Below, one piece after another: positions 1 to 12,180 of a stretch of 64,000 nt of DNA. The notes beneath the pieces are model-generated. The model saw only the letters and a list, made by a program, of their open reading frames with translations, was not told where the DNA came from and ran no database searches. This DNA is from Larimichthys crocea. Taxonomy: Eukaryota; Chordata; Actinopteri; Sciaenidae. The position numbers and the translations under genes were made by a program. Positions within the stretch are counted from its first letter, which is position 1. Every line of letters begins with the position of its first letter. The stretch covers positions 23,730,801 through 23,794,800 of the forward strand of contig NC_040021.1 in the NCBI RefSeq assembly GCF_000972845.2. The letters are read 5' to 3'.

Positions 1-320
1 GGCAAAGACGTGGAGGCTGTTAATTCTGCATAACTTTAAGCCTTGATATAATTTGAACAGTTGAGTTGTATATAAATTCACCCTCACTACAGTTGTCATG
101 AACAGGGAAATTAGCTACAGAGACCAAAACAGTTTTTTGTACCAGGCTGTAAACATGTTTATTTCTGCTGTGAAGTTGGACATTTGAACATGGGGACTTA
201 TGGAGACTGACTCACTTCTGGAGCCAGCCTCAAGTGGATGTTTGCGGAACTGCAGTTTTTAGCACTTCCACACTGGCTTAATTTCATAGCAACGGAGTGT
301 GGTGCTTGGTAGAAACTTGG
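1..320 (+). repeat. R1 interspersed repeat, copy 1 (cut by window edge)
   Basis: This is the first of five copies of a dispersed family, recognised by comparing the window with itself. From about base 50 it matches the copy at 31.5 kb nearly base for base, including the stretch around the end of a TTTTTTGTACC motif and the phrase GCTGTAAACATG followed by TTTATTTCTGCTGTGAAG. From memory this is a common teleost interspersed sequence, but I cannot name its class. No open frame of note lies in it. The left end is outside the window. Confidence 0.7.
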
Positions 321-330
321 CAGTGCAAGT

Positions 331-3300
331 GAAGATATCTGTAGATATAAAAGTCTCATTCTAAATTGACTAACGATTCAAATTTTTTGGTGATTCTAAA
401 ATAATATAAACATAGTTATGATCGGACCTTTAAAATTGTTTTTTTTTAATAATAAACAGGGTACTTAAATTATACATAAAAATGTATTTAATGCCAAACA
501 AATCTGTTAAAAATGCCAAACAATTAATTATGAATAATAAATGAAGTCACCAAATTCAAATTAAATGTTTTAAAGCCAAGAGGAAGACTATAGATACCGC
601 TTTATCACACTACCAGATTTTCAGTTTTATGCTCTGTTTTATCTGCAGTGTTTATCTCCCTATTACAAAATCACTGAATGTTCCTCAGCAGCCATCAGTG
701 AAATGATCAAAAGAATGACGTGAGGGGGGAATACCTCCTCCTCCCATTCAAAGGTCTGTGGGAGTCCTGGGTCCTTTTCTCTTTCCCATCCTCTCTGTGG
801 GTTCCTCTGTGCGACAGCTTAATGCCCAGACTGTTGCTGGACCATTACCCAAATCCATCCCCTCAACATGGCGTGTCAGACCTCACAGACAGCGGGTTCT
901 CGCATCTGAAAGCAGCATGTTTTTAAAGCCTTCACCGCAGGGCAGAAGGGTTTGTGCACGCTGCCGGAGAGAGGCATTTCGATTTACACGACAGAGGGAG
1001 AAGATACCGTGGATAGCTCAAAGAAGAGCCCAGGACAAACCCTCTTTTCAAATGGTTTATTAATATGAATTTAATTTCATACCCAGTGTCCGCTCTGTTC
1101 TCTGCATCAATCTACTTTGAGATCTTTTTACTTGCCGAAGGATGAAAATCTAGTTTCTGCCTCGACATCAAATGCATCCTGAGACATCTGCACCTTCAGA
1201 GTGTCCTCAAAGCATCGCAGTCTATATTTAGAGACCAAAGACGCCAAGAGAACAAACAGATGCTGTTGCAGTGACAGCAATGTTAGCACAAGAGCAAGTG
1301 CAGGTTTTGTTTGCTCGTACAAACGATTCTCATTAAGTCACACGGAGGATAAAGGAGGAGAGTAGTAAGACGGGATAAGAGAAGAAGGCATGTCAAGACA
1401 ATCTCATATAAGCCAGCGGCAACTTAAATTGCCATTTGTTTTCTGAAAAGGAGTTACGACAAATTGACAGCGCAATCAAAGCACAATGCCCATCGATGGA
1501 GAATGCGGCTATTACTGTGTGCGCTGAAGCGAGCCAAATTGGTTATTTCAATGGCACAATTTCACAGTCAGACAAGGGAAGTGTGGCCTTATGATATCTT
1601 GAAAGCACAAGCCATTAGAATACAAACAGAGTGCTCTCACACACCTTTCCTCCGCTCAGTACATAACATGGTTTTGTTATTTATTGAATGGGTGTGGTGC
1701 TGAACATACTCATCGTACCACAGTTCACTTCACGTTTGTTTTGTACTTTACAATGACGCAGTGGCTAAACGAAATAGATGACGTCTATCATTAGTAATTC
1801 CTGCCACAGAAGCTGCTTCTGCCTATTTTAGTTATGACATATTCGACTAATTTAGTGGCTGTAAACAACCATCCGTCACATGGCACATGGCACCATAAAC
1901 CTAAATAATATTCACCTAAATCTGCAGTTACACTCCACCCAACGTTTTAGCATCCTTCAGCTTATTGTTTTGGTTTTACCAGCTACAACTTTACTGTTCT
2001 GATTACAGACGCAGGAGGCAGCTGAAAAAGCTGCAAAAAAATCCACCATACGCCACCAAACAGTGTTCACAAGCTATGTATATCACAACAGATAAAAGTA
2101 GAATACATTACATGTTGGCAAGAATCAATGCTAATGTAACATATCTGCTGGATGTTTGAATAAGCAACTTAATTCATTATATCAACTATTCTATGGAAGC
2201 CCTGAAAGGCTTTTTTTTAATCCCTAAGCATATGACAATTTGATCATGTTCTAAGGGAAATCTAAATTACTGTTTTTATTTATTATTTCAGGGGTGTAAG
2301 TGTCACATGAACAACTTAAACAAAATGTGATTTCTTTTTTTCACACACAAAAAATAAAATAAAAAAATCAAAACATAGAACATTCTCCTCAGGAAAAACA
2401 ACAACAACAACAACAAAACAACCAATAATAGAAAATCAGCTGTTTTCACAGATGAAAAACTAAATCAGTTTGCCTTTCAGGGCTTCTGTAATTTTCTAAG
2501 TTGTATTAAAAAGGTGCCACAATAAATGAATCTGGTAGGCAAGATAACTCTTAGTGTTAGCTTAATCTTATTCTAATAACTTGTAATAACTGTAACTTCT
2601 AATAAACTTGACTAACATCAATCAGCATACTGGACCAAAACGTTACAATAATGTAATGTAAATACCAGAGAACTCACAAAAGAGACTTCAGCATCACTTC
2701 AAAAGACCATTACATTGTTTTTTACGGAACTTATTCAAGCTTTTCAATCTTTGTGGATGAACCAGAAAAATACAGGTCAACGTCACTGTCAAGACAAGCT
2801 CCTCTGCACCTCGCTCTCTCATGGTGTACTTCGAATTTGCAGCAGTATGTCACATGACTATATTTGTGCCAAACAGCAGCTGTGACAGGCCAAGTCGATT
2901 TCAGCCCACAACTGATTACTAATCAATGCGTAGTCTTCTTAAACCTCCACACACACACACACACACTTTCTCCAGTCAATTGCATGTCAAATGTTCATGC
3001 CTGAGATTAGCTGCCATCTTTTCTACAAGTCCGTCACTCATTCTCCAGGGTCGCAGGGGCCGCGAGCCTCAATGGATGCTTTCCACCAGAACAGAGTGAC
3101 AGTCAGCGTAAGTGGGTGATCTCGAGGTTAAGGTGCACGAACGGGGCAGATCCAGGGAGGAAGGGAAGAAGCGAAGGACGCGACTTGATGCTCACTTGCC
3201 TCCTGACCCGTTGTCAGGGCTGGAGTATGAACGTGAACCTTCCTTTTGACAAGATGGAGGAGATAACTCACCAGGGGATGGGATGAGGGGACAGCTGAGG

Positions 3301-4080
3301 AGGAATGACAAGGCCACGTGAAGGAGAAATGTCATTCATGCACCTGCTCTTCCTCCATCATGCCTGAGCGACCCTCATTATGTGCCTACTAATTCAACCG
3401 ATTCAAGAACACCGGCCCCTGCTCTTCAACCAGGTCTATGCTTAGTACCTAGATTAGACAATCTAAGAGACATGATTTGTCTTGCACAAATCGACTTTTT
3501 CTTTGTACTTTTTCTGTTTCTGTGCGCATGCTGGCATTCTTCCTCTAACCTTGTGTTTATCAGGAAGGACTGGCAGCGAACGGGAGCTGCAGAGCCTGGT
3601 GTTGGCTGTCCCCCTACTTTCCTCTTAGCGGGGTGCGTAGATGGAGACTGGGACATCCTGGATGTCCTGTTACAGAACACTGCACATGGCAGGGGGTGTG
3701 GTAATCAGGCTCCACTCCCTAAGACTATAGAGCCCTGTTGGGTAGCGCAGCCAAAAATAAAAAATAAAATATAGAGGAATGATTAAATACTGGAACTTCA
3801 GAGTTAGGTGTGGGGTTATTGTTCGTGGTTGCAAACTTGCAAAAGTTCAATACAAAATATGAACACAGTATCTTTCTGGAGCATGTAATTAAAACATGAC
3901 ACCTCTAATGGTGTGCAGTGTATCATCTTGTGGTGCAGTGGTTGCTATCCCTGTGAAATTGTTACACTGTGACACCTAATTAGAAGCTGTTACTTCAGAC
4001 CATCAAACAGAGATCAGACTAGTTTAAAAATGTCTGAAACCTGTTCTGTGATGTTGTCCAATCGCAGCAGAGAGCACTGG
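331..4080. other. Non-coding stretch, two small microsatellites only
   Basis: AT-rich DNA without a convincing gene. Short open frames at 758-1063 (+), 1128-1322 (-) and 3382-3774 (+) show no recognised domain, codon pattern or splice context. A (CAA)n run lies at about 2397-2417 and a (CA)n run at 2948-2966. Nothing else was recognised. Confidence 0.6.
2948..2966. repeat. (CA)n microsatellite
   Basis: An uninterrupted CA dinucleotide run of 19 bases is visible. Confidence 0.9.
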
Positions 4081-4084
4081 TCTG

Positions 4085-4430
4085 AGCCAATGACAGTATA
4101 AAGAATGGACAGAGCACCCATAGGACAGAGTGACATCACCCATAGGTTTCTGAAGGGCTGTTTTGAAGCCATGTCGAATATACTACTTCTTCCAACTCCA
4201 AATTAGTCTAAATATCGGCAAAGACGTGGATCATTGGTGGACAGGAGGCGGCCGCTTGGGAAATTCCAGTTTTACGCATTTGTGCATTGGCTTCACTTCC
4301 CATCACCGGAGTTTGCCACTTGGTCTGAGCACATCTGTGAAACAAAAGAGGAATGATGTTGTTGGTGCTGCCAGATGGAAGATGAAGTCGAATCTGAACT
4401 CCACCTAAGAGTGTTGCCAACTATTTTCAA
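4085..4430 (+). repeat. R1 interspersed repeat, copy 2
   Basis: The start (AGTATAAAGAATGGACAGAG) is shared with the copy at 31.38 kb. The later part keeps the family order: a GC-rich block near 4245-4265, then GGCTTCACTTCCCA and a stretch ending near TGCTTGG/CACTTGG. The middle, including the TTTTTTGTACC motif, is deleted or diverged in this copy. It is non-coding; the short frames on both strands differ from copy to copy. Confidence 0.65.
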
Positions 4431-4642
4431 TAGAACATGAATCTTGCTCGGAAAACTGTGAGGCAACGATATGCTAATTTTAATAATAGCATAACCGCTC
4501 TAAGTTTTTTAAATGAAATTTTTAAACAAGAAGTGAAGTTAGACTAAAGCGACTAACTGTCATTAGCTGTCAACATACTAATCTGCAATATGAATCATAA
4601 GGGTCCAGACAGTGACAAACAAAACATAAATTAACTTAAATC

Positions 4643-5216
4643 CTTTAGAACACTTTTCTCAAACTTTTTGCATCTTGTATTTGTCTCTCCTAGTATCACC
4701 ATTGTGACAGCGTAGGCTGTCCCTGTTCATTAGAGGCTTTTCTGTTGTTGACTTCTGTTGAATCCTGATCAGAACCAGTGCTTCTTCTTCTGTTCTGCAC
4801 TTCTCTTCCTAATATTTCATGTTTGGAGATGACTGCAGAGATTTTGAACAGTGTTTTGTCTTTTTACCTCGTCTTACTAGCATCACATTCAGCTCTAATC
4901 ATGGAAGTATGCACGCTACCTGCATGACTGTGACTACAGAGCAGCCTGAAACAGAATATCACAGGAAGTGCAAAACACATTTTAAAACACACATTTTAAC
5001 ACATTTGAATTATTTTCATTCAAAACAAGTATTAAGGTTGTATAAAATATTTCTATTTTCATTCAAAACAAGTATTAAGGTTGTATAAAATATTTCAAGA
5101 TTCATTTATTTAATCAAAATAATTTATATTTCAGAGATTCCACCAAGTACTAGCCTAGGGAGCTTGCGTACCACCAGTAGTACTTGTGCCACAGTTTGAG
5201 AACCATTGCTTTAGAG
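4643..5216. mobile_element. hAT-type non-autonomous element with target duplication
   Basis: The element spans 4651-5208. Its left end reads CACTTTTCTCAAACTTTTTG. Its right end, reverse-complemented, reads CAATGGTTCTCAAACTGTGG, so the ends are imperfect inverted repeats of the CAGTGGTTCTCAAACT kind seen in fish hAT MITEs. Directly outside are CTTTAGAA (4643-4650) and CTTTAGAG (5209-5216), an 8-bp duplication with one mismatch, the hAT size. There is no transposase. Its interior resembles the element at 16511-16849 (shared GGAAGTGCAAAAC/GGAAATGCAAAAC block). It contains a 43-bp tandem duplication. Confidence 0.7.
5012..5096. repeat. Two tandem copies of a 43-bp unit
   Basis: The unit beginning ATTTTCATTCAAAACAAGTA occurs at 5012-5054 and again at 5055-5096 with no visible difference. 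It lies inside the hAT-type element, so it is probably a recent slippage or repair duplication within that copy. Confidence 0.9.
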
Positions 5217-5399
5217 AGACACAGAAGGATGTCTCCAGACAGATAATGGTTTGGTGGTTTGATTGGTTGCTCAGTTCGCAGATTTGCAGCTCAGGTCACT
5301 TTTCTGACTGGCTGCCGATTGGTTGACTAAATGTGAAAAAAAAAAAAAAGGAGGGGGTTTAAAAGTTGGAAAATCTGGCAAGAAAGTCACTTAGTTTTT

Positions 5400-5526
5400 A
5401 TGAATGCATGTCTGCATGTCATGCAAGTTGTGGAAGATGAGGCCTTTGACTTCGGTGTCATTGTCTCGATGGTACCGGCTCAGTGCAGAGAAACAAACTC
5501 GGTGCTCGCACTAATTCAGCACAATG
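5400..5526 (+). other. Exon-like segment with promoter-like upstream and GTGAGT donor
   Basis: An ATG at 5400 opens a frame of about 42 codons that runs into a consensus donor (CAATG|GTGAGT, junction at 5526/5527). The peptide includes VVEDEAFDFGVIVSMVP and is not recognised. Upstream are two inverted CCAAT boxes (ATTGG near 5261 and 5317) and a TTTAAA motif near 5359. That layout could be a small first exon, but no downstream exon was found that continues it, and such signals arise by chance. Function unknown. Confidence 0.15.
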
Positions 5527-5529
5527 GTG

Positions 5530-7185
5530 AGTTCTCTTTTTTATGCACTTTATATTTGTTTTTATGCCGATCGTATCATTTTATTTCATCATATTTATCC
5601 CCTACACCTTGAAGGCCGGTCTGTGAAAATATTGTCTTACATGAAACCTGCTGTATGAGATGCTGATACCACAACAGAGGACAAAAAATTTCAGCTTACG
5701 ATGAATTTTCCAGACAAGAACTGAGGTGGCAGCGCCCCTGTGTTACTGCGCGCGAGGAGGAAGACATTGTGCACATTTTCAACAAGGGGATTAGGTGTGT
5801 TTGCACATCAGATATGACACCTTGGTGCATTTCTAGAAGTATTAATTGGATGGAAGTGTTGGAGAGATATTGGTGATAACGAGCTGGCTCATTAGGATCT
5901 ATCACCACAGACAGGTGTAATGACGAGATTCACCTGCAGCACGAAAAAGGAGGAAAACTGCATGTCGAGGTTTGTTTTCGTACGGCAGGATAAAACTCTG
6001 TACAGCATGTACTGTACATCACACACACACACACACACACGAGTATATAAAGCACTTACTGCTGCAAAACCAAATCTTTACCCTCTCTCTCCTTTTACTC
6101 TCATTATCACTCCTCTCAGAGAAGCAATTAACAGCTAGCACCCTAACGAAGTCATGGCTAATTTCAGTTTCATCTGAGATGAAGTGCCGGGGCAGCTTTA
6201 TTCAGATGTACCCTCGCTGTGCAGATGTCAGGATGCAGGTGCCCACAGTCTCACACACACATCTACTGTCTACTGCTTCAAAATAATGATTTGATAATTG
6301 TTTTATGGATTAACTGTTTGTCTGCTTAGTCGGTTTGGAATTCATTCAAATCTGTGCTGTTGTTTGGTTTTTGTGGCTGGATTATGAACAGGTCAAAGGT
6401 TTCTGACCTCAGACTGTTAAGGGCACCAAAAGCTCCAGAGAATTTGATTTAATTGCAAATACGACCTGCTCTACATGAAAAGTGTCCTGGGATAACTTGT
6501 CTCACTATATAAATCAAACTGAATTGATTTGAACCACTAAATTAAAAATGCAACTGAAATGAGCAGACTTTGTTGCAGGAAGATCCTGTCTATATCTGTA
6601 AGTTGTTACATACACATATACAGTGCACAGAGAGACTGGTTTCCCCCCAAATGTGTTAATCTGCCAATGAAAAGTACTGTTAGGCTTTATATGCATCCAT
6701 CTTAACGTGTCATCACTAATGAAAGAACAAATTACTATTTAATACTATTGTATTGAAGTCCCTCTCTCATTCTTATTATTTCCTGTCAGCTGTATATTTT
6801 CACTGTGTAATAACAAGAAGAACAAAAAAACAAAAAATGATAGTTAAATAAATATGTCAGAAGAAGCCCTAAAGAGGGATTAAATTAATAACATCTCTTT
6901 GATGCTATCTCAACATTCCACTGTCAGGCATGTGTAAGGGTGGTTTAAACATGAAACATACAAACATACAACAAGTATGTAAGGGAACAAATCCATGAAC
7001 CCACAATAGTTATAGGTAATCACTAAAGAATAATGGTGCTGAACATGCTGGATGGATGCCCTTTATAGTATGAGAGCCATTTGAATATAAAATCACACAG
7101 ACAGACTTCTGTCCAGCACTGACTGCCATGGATGTAACCTCCAAATTCCTCTGGGCACAGCCATGACCGTCAGAGCTGTACATGG
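5530..7185. other. Non-coding stretch with one (CA)n run
   Basis: AT-rich DNA with a (CA)n microsatellite at about 6020-6040. The open frames here are short, overlapping and unrecognised. Nothing else was seen. Confidence 0.6.
6020..6040. repeat. (CA)n microsatellite
   Basis: An uninterrupted CA run of about 21 bases. Confidence 0.9.
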
Positions 7186-7425
7186 TAGTCAGTGGTTCAA
7201 ACCCCTCTGGTCCCACTGCGGCCCGTTTCAGAAGCGTCCAAAAAGGGGGTCTCCGCTTGGCTTCTATTTTAGACAGATGCCACAAGCAGCCTACGTCAAT
7301 CTGTACAGAGCAGCTTGAGCTGACAGGAAGTCAGAAACAGAAACACTACTGTATAGAGGATCCGGTTGATTTTCAAAATAAAACACCCCATGCAAACTAA
7401 TTAACTACGTAGCATATTTACATAT
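7186..7425 (+). repeat. Interspersed repeat F, copy 1
   Basis: This segment is the reverse complement of 43660-43870 with roughly 70-75% identity by eye. Shared blocks are GGGGTCTCCGCTTGG / GGGTCTCCGCTCGG, GAGCTGACAGGAAGTCAGA and TTGATTTTCAAAATAAAA. I know similar text from other percomorph genomes. No terminal repeats or coding frame could be assigned, so the class is open (non-autonomous DNA element or SINE-like). Confidence 0.65.
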
Positions 7426-7449
7426 TTTGAAGCATATTAAGAAGCACCT

Positions 7450-9150
7450 ACACCAAGGAACATGACCAAATCTGAGCAAGTTAACAAAGTCTGTCGGGCA
7501 AAACGTTCTATATTCTGGATCCAAGGGGATACACAGATGAAGAGTCTATCCCCATCTGAAGAGACCTTGTCCTGTCCAGTTTACAGTATGTATCAGTTCA
7601 CAACATCGTCTCAGGGTGTTAAAAACCTCCACAACTAAGAAAACCTTATAAACAACTGAACGGTAATCAGAGGAAGACATTTCCTGTCAATCTCTCCAAT
7701 GTTTCACACTCAACACATTCCAAATAGCTGCAAGGCAAGACTGAAATATATCTGTGTGATCCTCAGCACTACAACAGTTAAGCTCATGCCTCTGAACATT
7801 TATTATTGCACTGTAAGGCCAGAAATAATGTCATTTTCACCGCTGTGAGCGACACAAACAAAATGCAATTCACCTCTGTTGTATTGGGGTCGAGGCAGAA
7901 ATGGAAGGGATGGATATTTCAAGACCTGGACAAATAAAGTGAGCTGACCCTTCTCTATTTGACTCTCACAAATCTTTAAACATGTATTTGGGAAGGAGAG
8001 ATTGGGACTTTGGCAGGGTAATACCATTTTTCAAAACTCAATATTCCCACATCAGATACTAAATTTCACCATATTTGTGCAGGGATTCATGTTTCTGAAA
8101 CAGCTTGAGGCCACCATGACATTTACTCTCAATTGAACAGCATTCTAATTACACTCTCAAACATTGAAAATGAGTCGTCTAGCTGCCAATAAGCACAGCT
8201 AAATGAAAAAATGCCTTCTTTTAGAAATATTTCTTCCGTCTTTTTCTTTCTAATCATCTGACTGATTTTGAGCAGACTAACTTACTGAGTGCACGGTAAG
8301 AGAAATTAACATTAAAATAATCAGAACAATGTGAAAGGAAGTAAAAAATGAATAACCTGATCTGACAGATGTACAACGTAGACTTTATTTGTGCCAGAGC
8401 AGCATGGTGACGTCTTATTCATCATATCTGAAGGGAAATGGAATTACGAGATAATCAATATGGAAAAAAGGCAAAGGAAGGCATACTTGGAAGCACAATG
8501 TTGCTGGAACATCAGCCTATGAAATTTAATTTAGGCTGCATTTTCTCGTTGTAAAGTGCTCCTGTTCCCTTTCAAGTTATTATACTTGTTTACTGGCTGA
8601 AGTTTATCAGGGCATCTTGTGTAGTAGTAGTCTGCCTTGCTGCATTGAAATCCACACTACATGTAGTGTGTAGTACCTCCTGTATTTTCAATTAGTACAC
8701 AAACGAGTCAGCATATTTTATTGTTTTATACTAACCAGAAACAAGTGAAAACTGACCACGAACTGACGTCAACCATTGACATTATTTTGTTTGACAGCAT
8801 TTGCAATCAATCAGAATATAGCCATGCCCTAAAGCATACCCTGTTTTATTGTCTATTTCTCTTTAAATGGAACCATCATTTACAAAATGAACATCATCCT
8901 GTATAGGAGAAGACTTGAAACTAGAGATTGAGACCATAAGCTCATGCAAAAACGGTTTACTGTGATAATCAAATCAAGATTTAAGATAAGATTTAATACT
9001 TTCACTGTGGGAGAATAGTGCGTAACAGCATAAAATCAACTTTTCTCTCTAGGCCGCTAAACTAACTAAAAACCTGCTTAGAATAACTACATAGTATCAT
9101 GGTGGTGCAACAGTCTAAAGTCTACAAAACCAAAAAGGTCAATTAAAAAG
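7450..9150. other. Non-coding stretch with one 18-bp palindrome
   Basis: No gene or recognised repeat. A perfect 18-bp palindrome, CACACTACATGTAGTGTG, lies at 8653-8670. A TAAGATAAGATTTAATACTT phrase near 8984 recalls a short fish repeat tail, but too little remains to call. Confidence 0.55.
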
Positions 9151-9151
9151 G

Positions 9152-9325
9152 ATATCACCAAAGTCATCAGGTTCATCCTCTGAGCCAGATATAACGGTGT
9201 TCCATCCAGGAGATTGTGACAAAAATGAAAATGTCTGCATCTTGACAATAATAGAAGAAAAAGTCAGGGGACCACGGATCTCTGAGCAAAATTTCACATC
9301 AGTCCTCCCAATAGGTGAGCCATAA
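9152..9325 (+). repeat. Interspersed repeat J, copy 1
   Basis: The start ATCACCAAAGTCATCAGGTT followed by CATCCTCTG is shared with 29.52, 36.68 and 42.41 kb. I know this as a frequent teleost phrase (a request-like block around 'catcctctggggaccatgaa'). The remainder is diverged. Non-coding. Confidence 0.6.
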
Positions 9326-9804
9326 CATGACCACTGGCCATTCATGTCGATGACACATACAACCTATCTATGTGTGACCGGGGCAGCTGTACACCCCTGA
9401 CAATGCAACAACGCCACTCTGGGACTTTCACCCAGAGAATACCACACTGAATACAGGTTCTTATGTTTTAAGGAAAAAAGGATCAGAGAGGTGAATTTTT
9501 AAACAATGTTTTTATTTACAGGGACTTAGTGCTCAGTCCTGCACCTGTACAGATGCCATGGAAGTACTAAATACACGTGCCAGGAATATCTTCACTGGAA
9601 AGACAAAAAAGCATGCCTTGACTAGACGTCATAATTTATGAGACAAGTGTGGAGTTGGGAAAGCACTAGGCAAAACCTACCGCTTGCTCCCTGCAGCTAC
9701 ATTTAAGAGAACAAGGAAGTGATCTAGCCTCACCTGTTGGGAATCACTTATTAGAGAGGTGTGGCCAAACAGGCAGAGGAGGGAGGGAGAGCTCTACCCA
9801 TCAC

Positions 9805-10020
9805 ATGTGCATTGTTGCAGATCATGTACACCCTTTCATGGAAACAATAGTCCCTGATGTCAGTGGCCTCTTTCAGAAGGATAATGTGCCCTGCTATAAA
9901 ATATGGCTCAGGGATGGTTTGAGGATCACAGTTCAAGGTGTTGACTTGGCCTTCAAATTCCCAGATCTCAATACAATCGAGCATCTGTGGGACGTGCTGG
10001 ACAAACATAAAGTAAACACT
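9805..10020 (+). pseudogene. Tc1/mariner-like transposase, C-terminal fragment
   Basis: The frame from 9805 encodes about 70 residues that match the end of fish Tc1-like DDE transposases. Visible are IVADHVHPFM, LFQKDNVPCYK and FPDLNTIEHLWDVLDKHK. In the family, the Asp of the (Q/K)DN motif and the Glu of IEHLW are catalytic, and both are present here. The N-terminal paired-type DNA-binding part and the first catalytic Asp are missing, and no terminal inverted repeats frame the piece. It is therefore a dead fragment. The same protein type recurs at 12.2-12.9 kb (-) and 25.0-25.4 kb (+), so at least three independent remnants lie in the window. Confidence 0.85.
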
Positions 10021-10925
10021 TATTTAGCATCAAATATTGATGCTTATTTTTGTTGTTGTATTGCACTGAGCTGGTATTTAATCTGAACAAACTTGTTCAG
10101 ACTGTCTGTCAGCTACACAAAGCACTGCCTGTTGAACTCACTGTGGAAAAGCACAGGTTCAACTGTGTTCTTTAAATGTGATCCGGGCCCATGAACAGCT
10201 ACACTGTCAGAGGCATCCCTCGTCAAATTAATAAAATAACAACAACTGGAAAAAGAAACGCTTATTTACATGCAAGCCTGCCTCTCAGGCATTAAGCAAA
10301 CACTAATTAAATCAATCACCACCAACCCTGTTGATTGAATCAATGGCTGAGCTGTGATAGAGAATAATTAGATCCGTTTCTTGGGTAGCAGCTGTCAACA
10401 ATAAACTTTAGTCCATGTCAGTGAATTGTGCAGAATCTCTAACAATCCGGGGTAAAGAAGCACAACACCATGTAAAGTTTGTTGACACCAGATGTTTATT
10501 GACACCTGTTTTTTCTACAGATTCAGTTAGATATCTTAAGTCTATGAAGTTACTGTGATACAACATAAAGCATAAAATGTAATATGTTTGGTGCAGCGAT
10601 CTAACACTTGAGATGTGAACATGACAGGATGACGAACAATTTGTATGATTTCTAAATTGAATGTAACTCTCTAATAATACATAGTCAGTTCATTCAATTA
10701 CATACATAATCAACACTAAGCAATGATATACAAATGTAATAGCAAACACAATGCACTTTTATTACTAATGATGGACTACTGTAATGTTTATAATGTGTGG
10801 GGTAAGTTGTCACATTACGCGCAGGCACAAAGATTTTAGGAATACATAAGTTCTTGAATCCATCTCAATCAGTGCATCAAAATCGCCAACAACTAAAAAT
10901 TAGTCCCCGATTTACTCTTACTTAG
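10021..10925. other. Non-coding stretch, nothing recognised
   Basis: AT-rich DNA after the Tc1 fragment. No frame, repeat or RNA gene could be supported. Confidence 0.5.
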
Positions 10926-11070
10926 CGGCTACTTGTTTGGTTACTCTCCTCAATCTTTGGTCCATTTGCCTCTGCCATTATGTCCATTATAGTCTTCTGA
11001 GTCTGGTTACTTTGCCTCCTCCATTTGCTCAGCTCCGGTTCTGGCATGACACTCTGTCTGTCGTTGCATG
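10925..11070. repeat. Interspersed repeat M, copy 1
   Basis: The segment aligns with 15650-15770: both contain a TTTGGTC block, then TTGCCTCTG(C/T)CATT(A/T)TGTCCAT, then CTGAG, then AGTT(C/T)(T/C)GG(T/C)TCTGGCA. The two copies lie in the same orientation, about 4.7 kb apart. The class is unknown. Confidence 0.5.
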
Positions 11071-11589
11071 TAAAATGACACAGGTCAGGACTAAGATGGT
11101 TATATATTCACTGTCAACCATTTGGATGTATTAGACAGGAAATGCTCAGAGGAGTTGTTGTTCTGCTGCCACATAATCTATATGAATGAATATGAATAGC
11201 AAGGCTCACCATTAGAATATTGTAATAAACACAAAGATATGATTATTATCAGCAGCTCTGAATTTAAAATCATATATCATGATGCTGAGAAGAATCCTGC
11301 GAAAAGGGATGCAATAAAATCACAGGAAATCCTTCAACCCAAATGAAGATTTACATACTGATTTACAACCTCCTCCACTGCCAGGAAACAATTACTCCAT
11401 TTACTTTTTGTCCTGAAAGCACTCAGATTGAAATATCCGGCATTACTTTTTAATCGCACTGTGCAAAATTCCCTGCGACTAATGGAGATGACCTCTGTCC
11501 TCAATCAGTCTGTCCTACAGCCCTGGTTACAGTTGATTAAAAAAAAAAAACTCTTCATCATGTTTATAAAAAATGTCTAAAAGGATTCC

Positions 11590-11829
11590 TTACCATCTAC
11601 ATGAATGTGTTTGAGGCTGTGGAAGGGTAGTAGAAGTAGACACTGGGGTGCTATCAGGATAAAGGCCTAGGGCAATTGTCCCTGCTGCCCCTTCATACAC
11701 CCTTGTATCACACACAGGGCATTCAAATGGTCTGAGATGAACCCCCCATGCAGCCAAGCAGCTCTTGTGCCTTCTAGTCCATCCTTTATCCCTTTTTTCT
11801 GTTTTAATTGTGTTGGTGCTCGGAGACAT
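11590..11829 (-). other. Unrecognised open frame with a CPVC motif
   Basis: A minus-strand frame of 79 codons opens at 11829 and contains RPFECPVCDTRVYEG, which resembles half of a zinc-binding knuckle (CxxC). The second metal pair is absent. The frame is moderately GC-richer than its surroundings. It may be a piece of a mobile-element protein or chance; I do not recognise it and it has no splice or promoter support. Confidence 0.15.
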
Positions 11830-12180
11830 GGAGAAAGTAGATCATGTCAGGCCGGATTAGCATGATTCGTTTGAAATTTTGATTTAGCTAATTAAATGTT
11901 ATAGCGACCTTTATTTCTCAAATACTGCTGATAGAGAAGGGAGCGGGGGGATGGCGGAAAGTGACAACCTCTATCATCATGTCACCTGGGACCAAGTGAA
12001 GCTGAGGAGCGTGTGTTGTGTTGGTGGGGGTGGGTAGAAGATGTTGAAGAGGACAGAGGAAGGCCTAATGTGTCTGCTGGATCCAGACAATGTGCTCGAA
12101 AACAGATTTATTTGACGATCTTGAACAGATGCGCAAACACACAACCCGTATATGTTTAATTCTGACATTGATCAGGGCTA

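Noticed and set aside
3382..3774. 130-codon plus-strand open frame
   Set aside because: It overlaps an open frame on the other strand, begins with low-information sequence, has a poly-F/L stretch and no recognised motif. Chance is sufficient.
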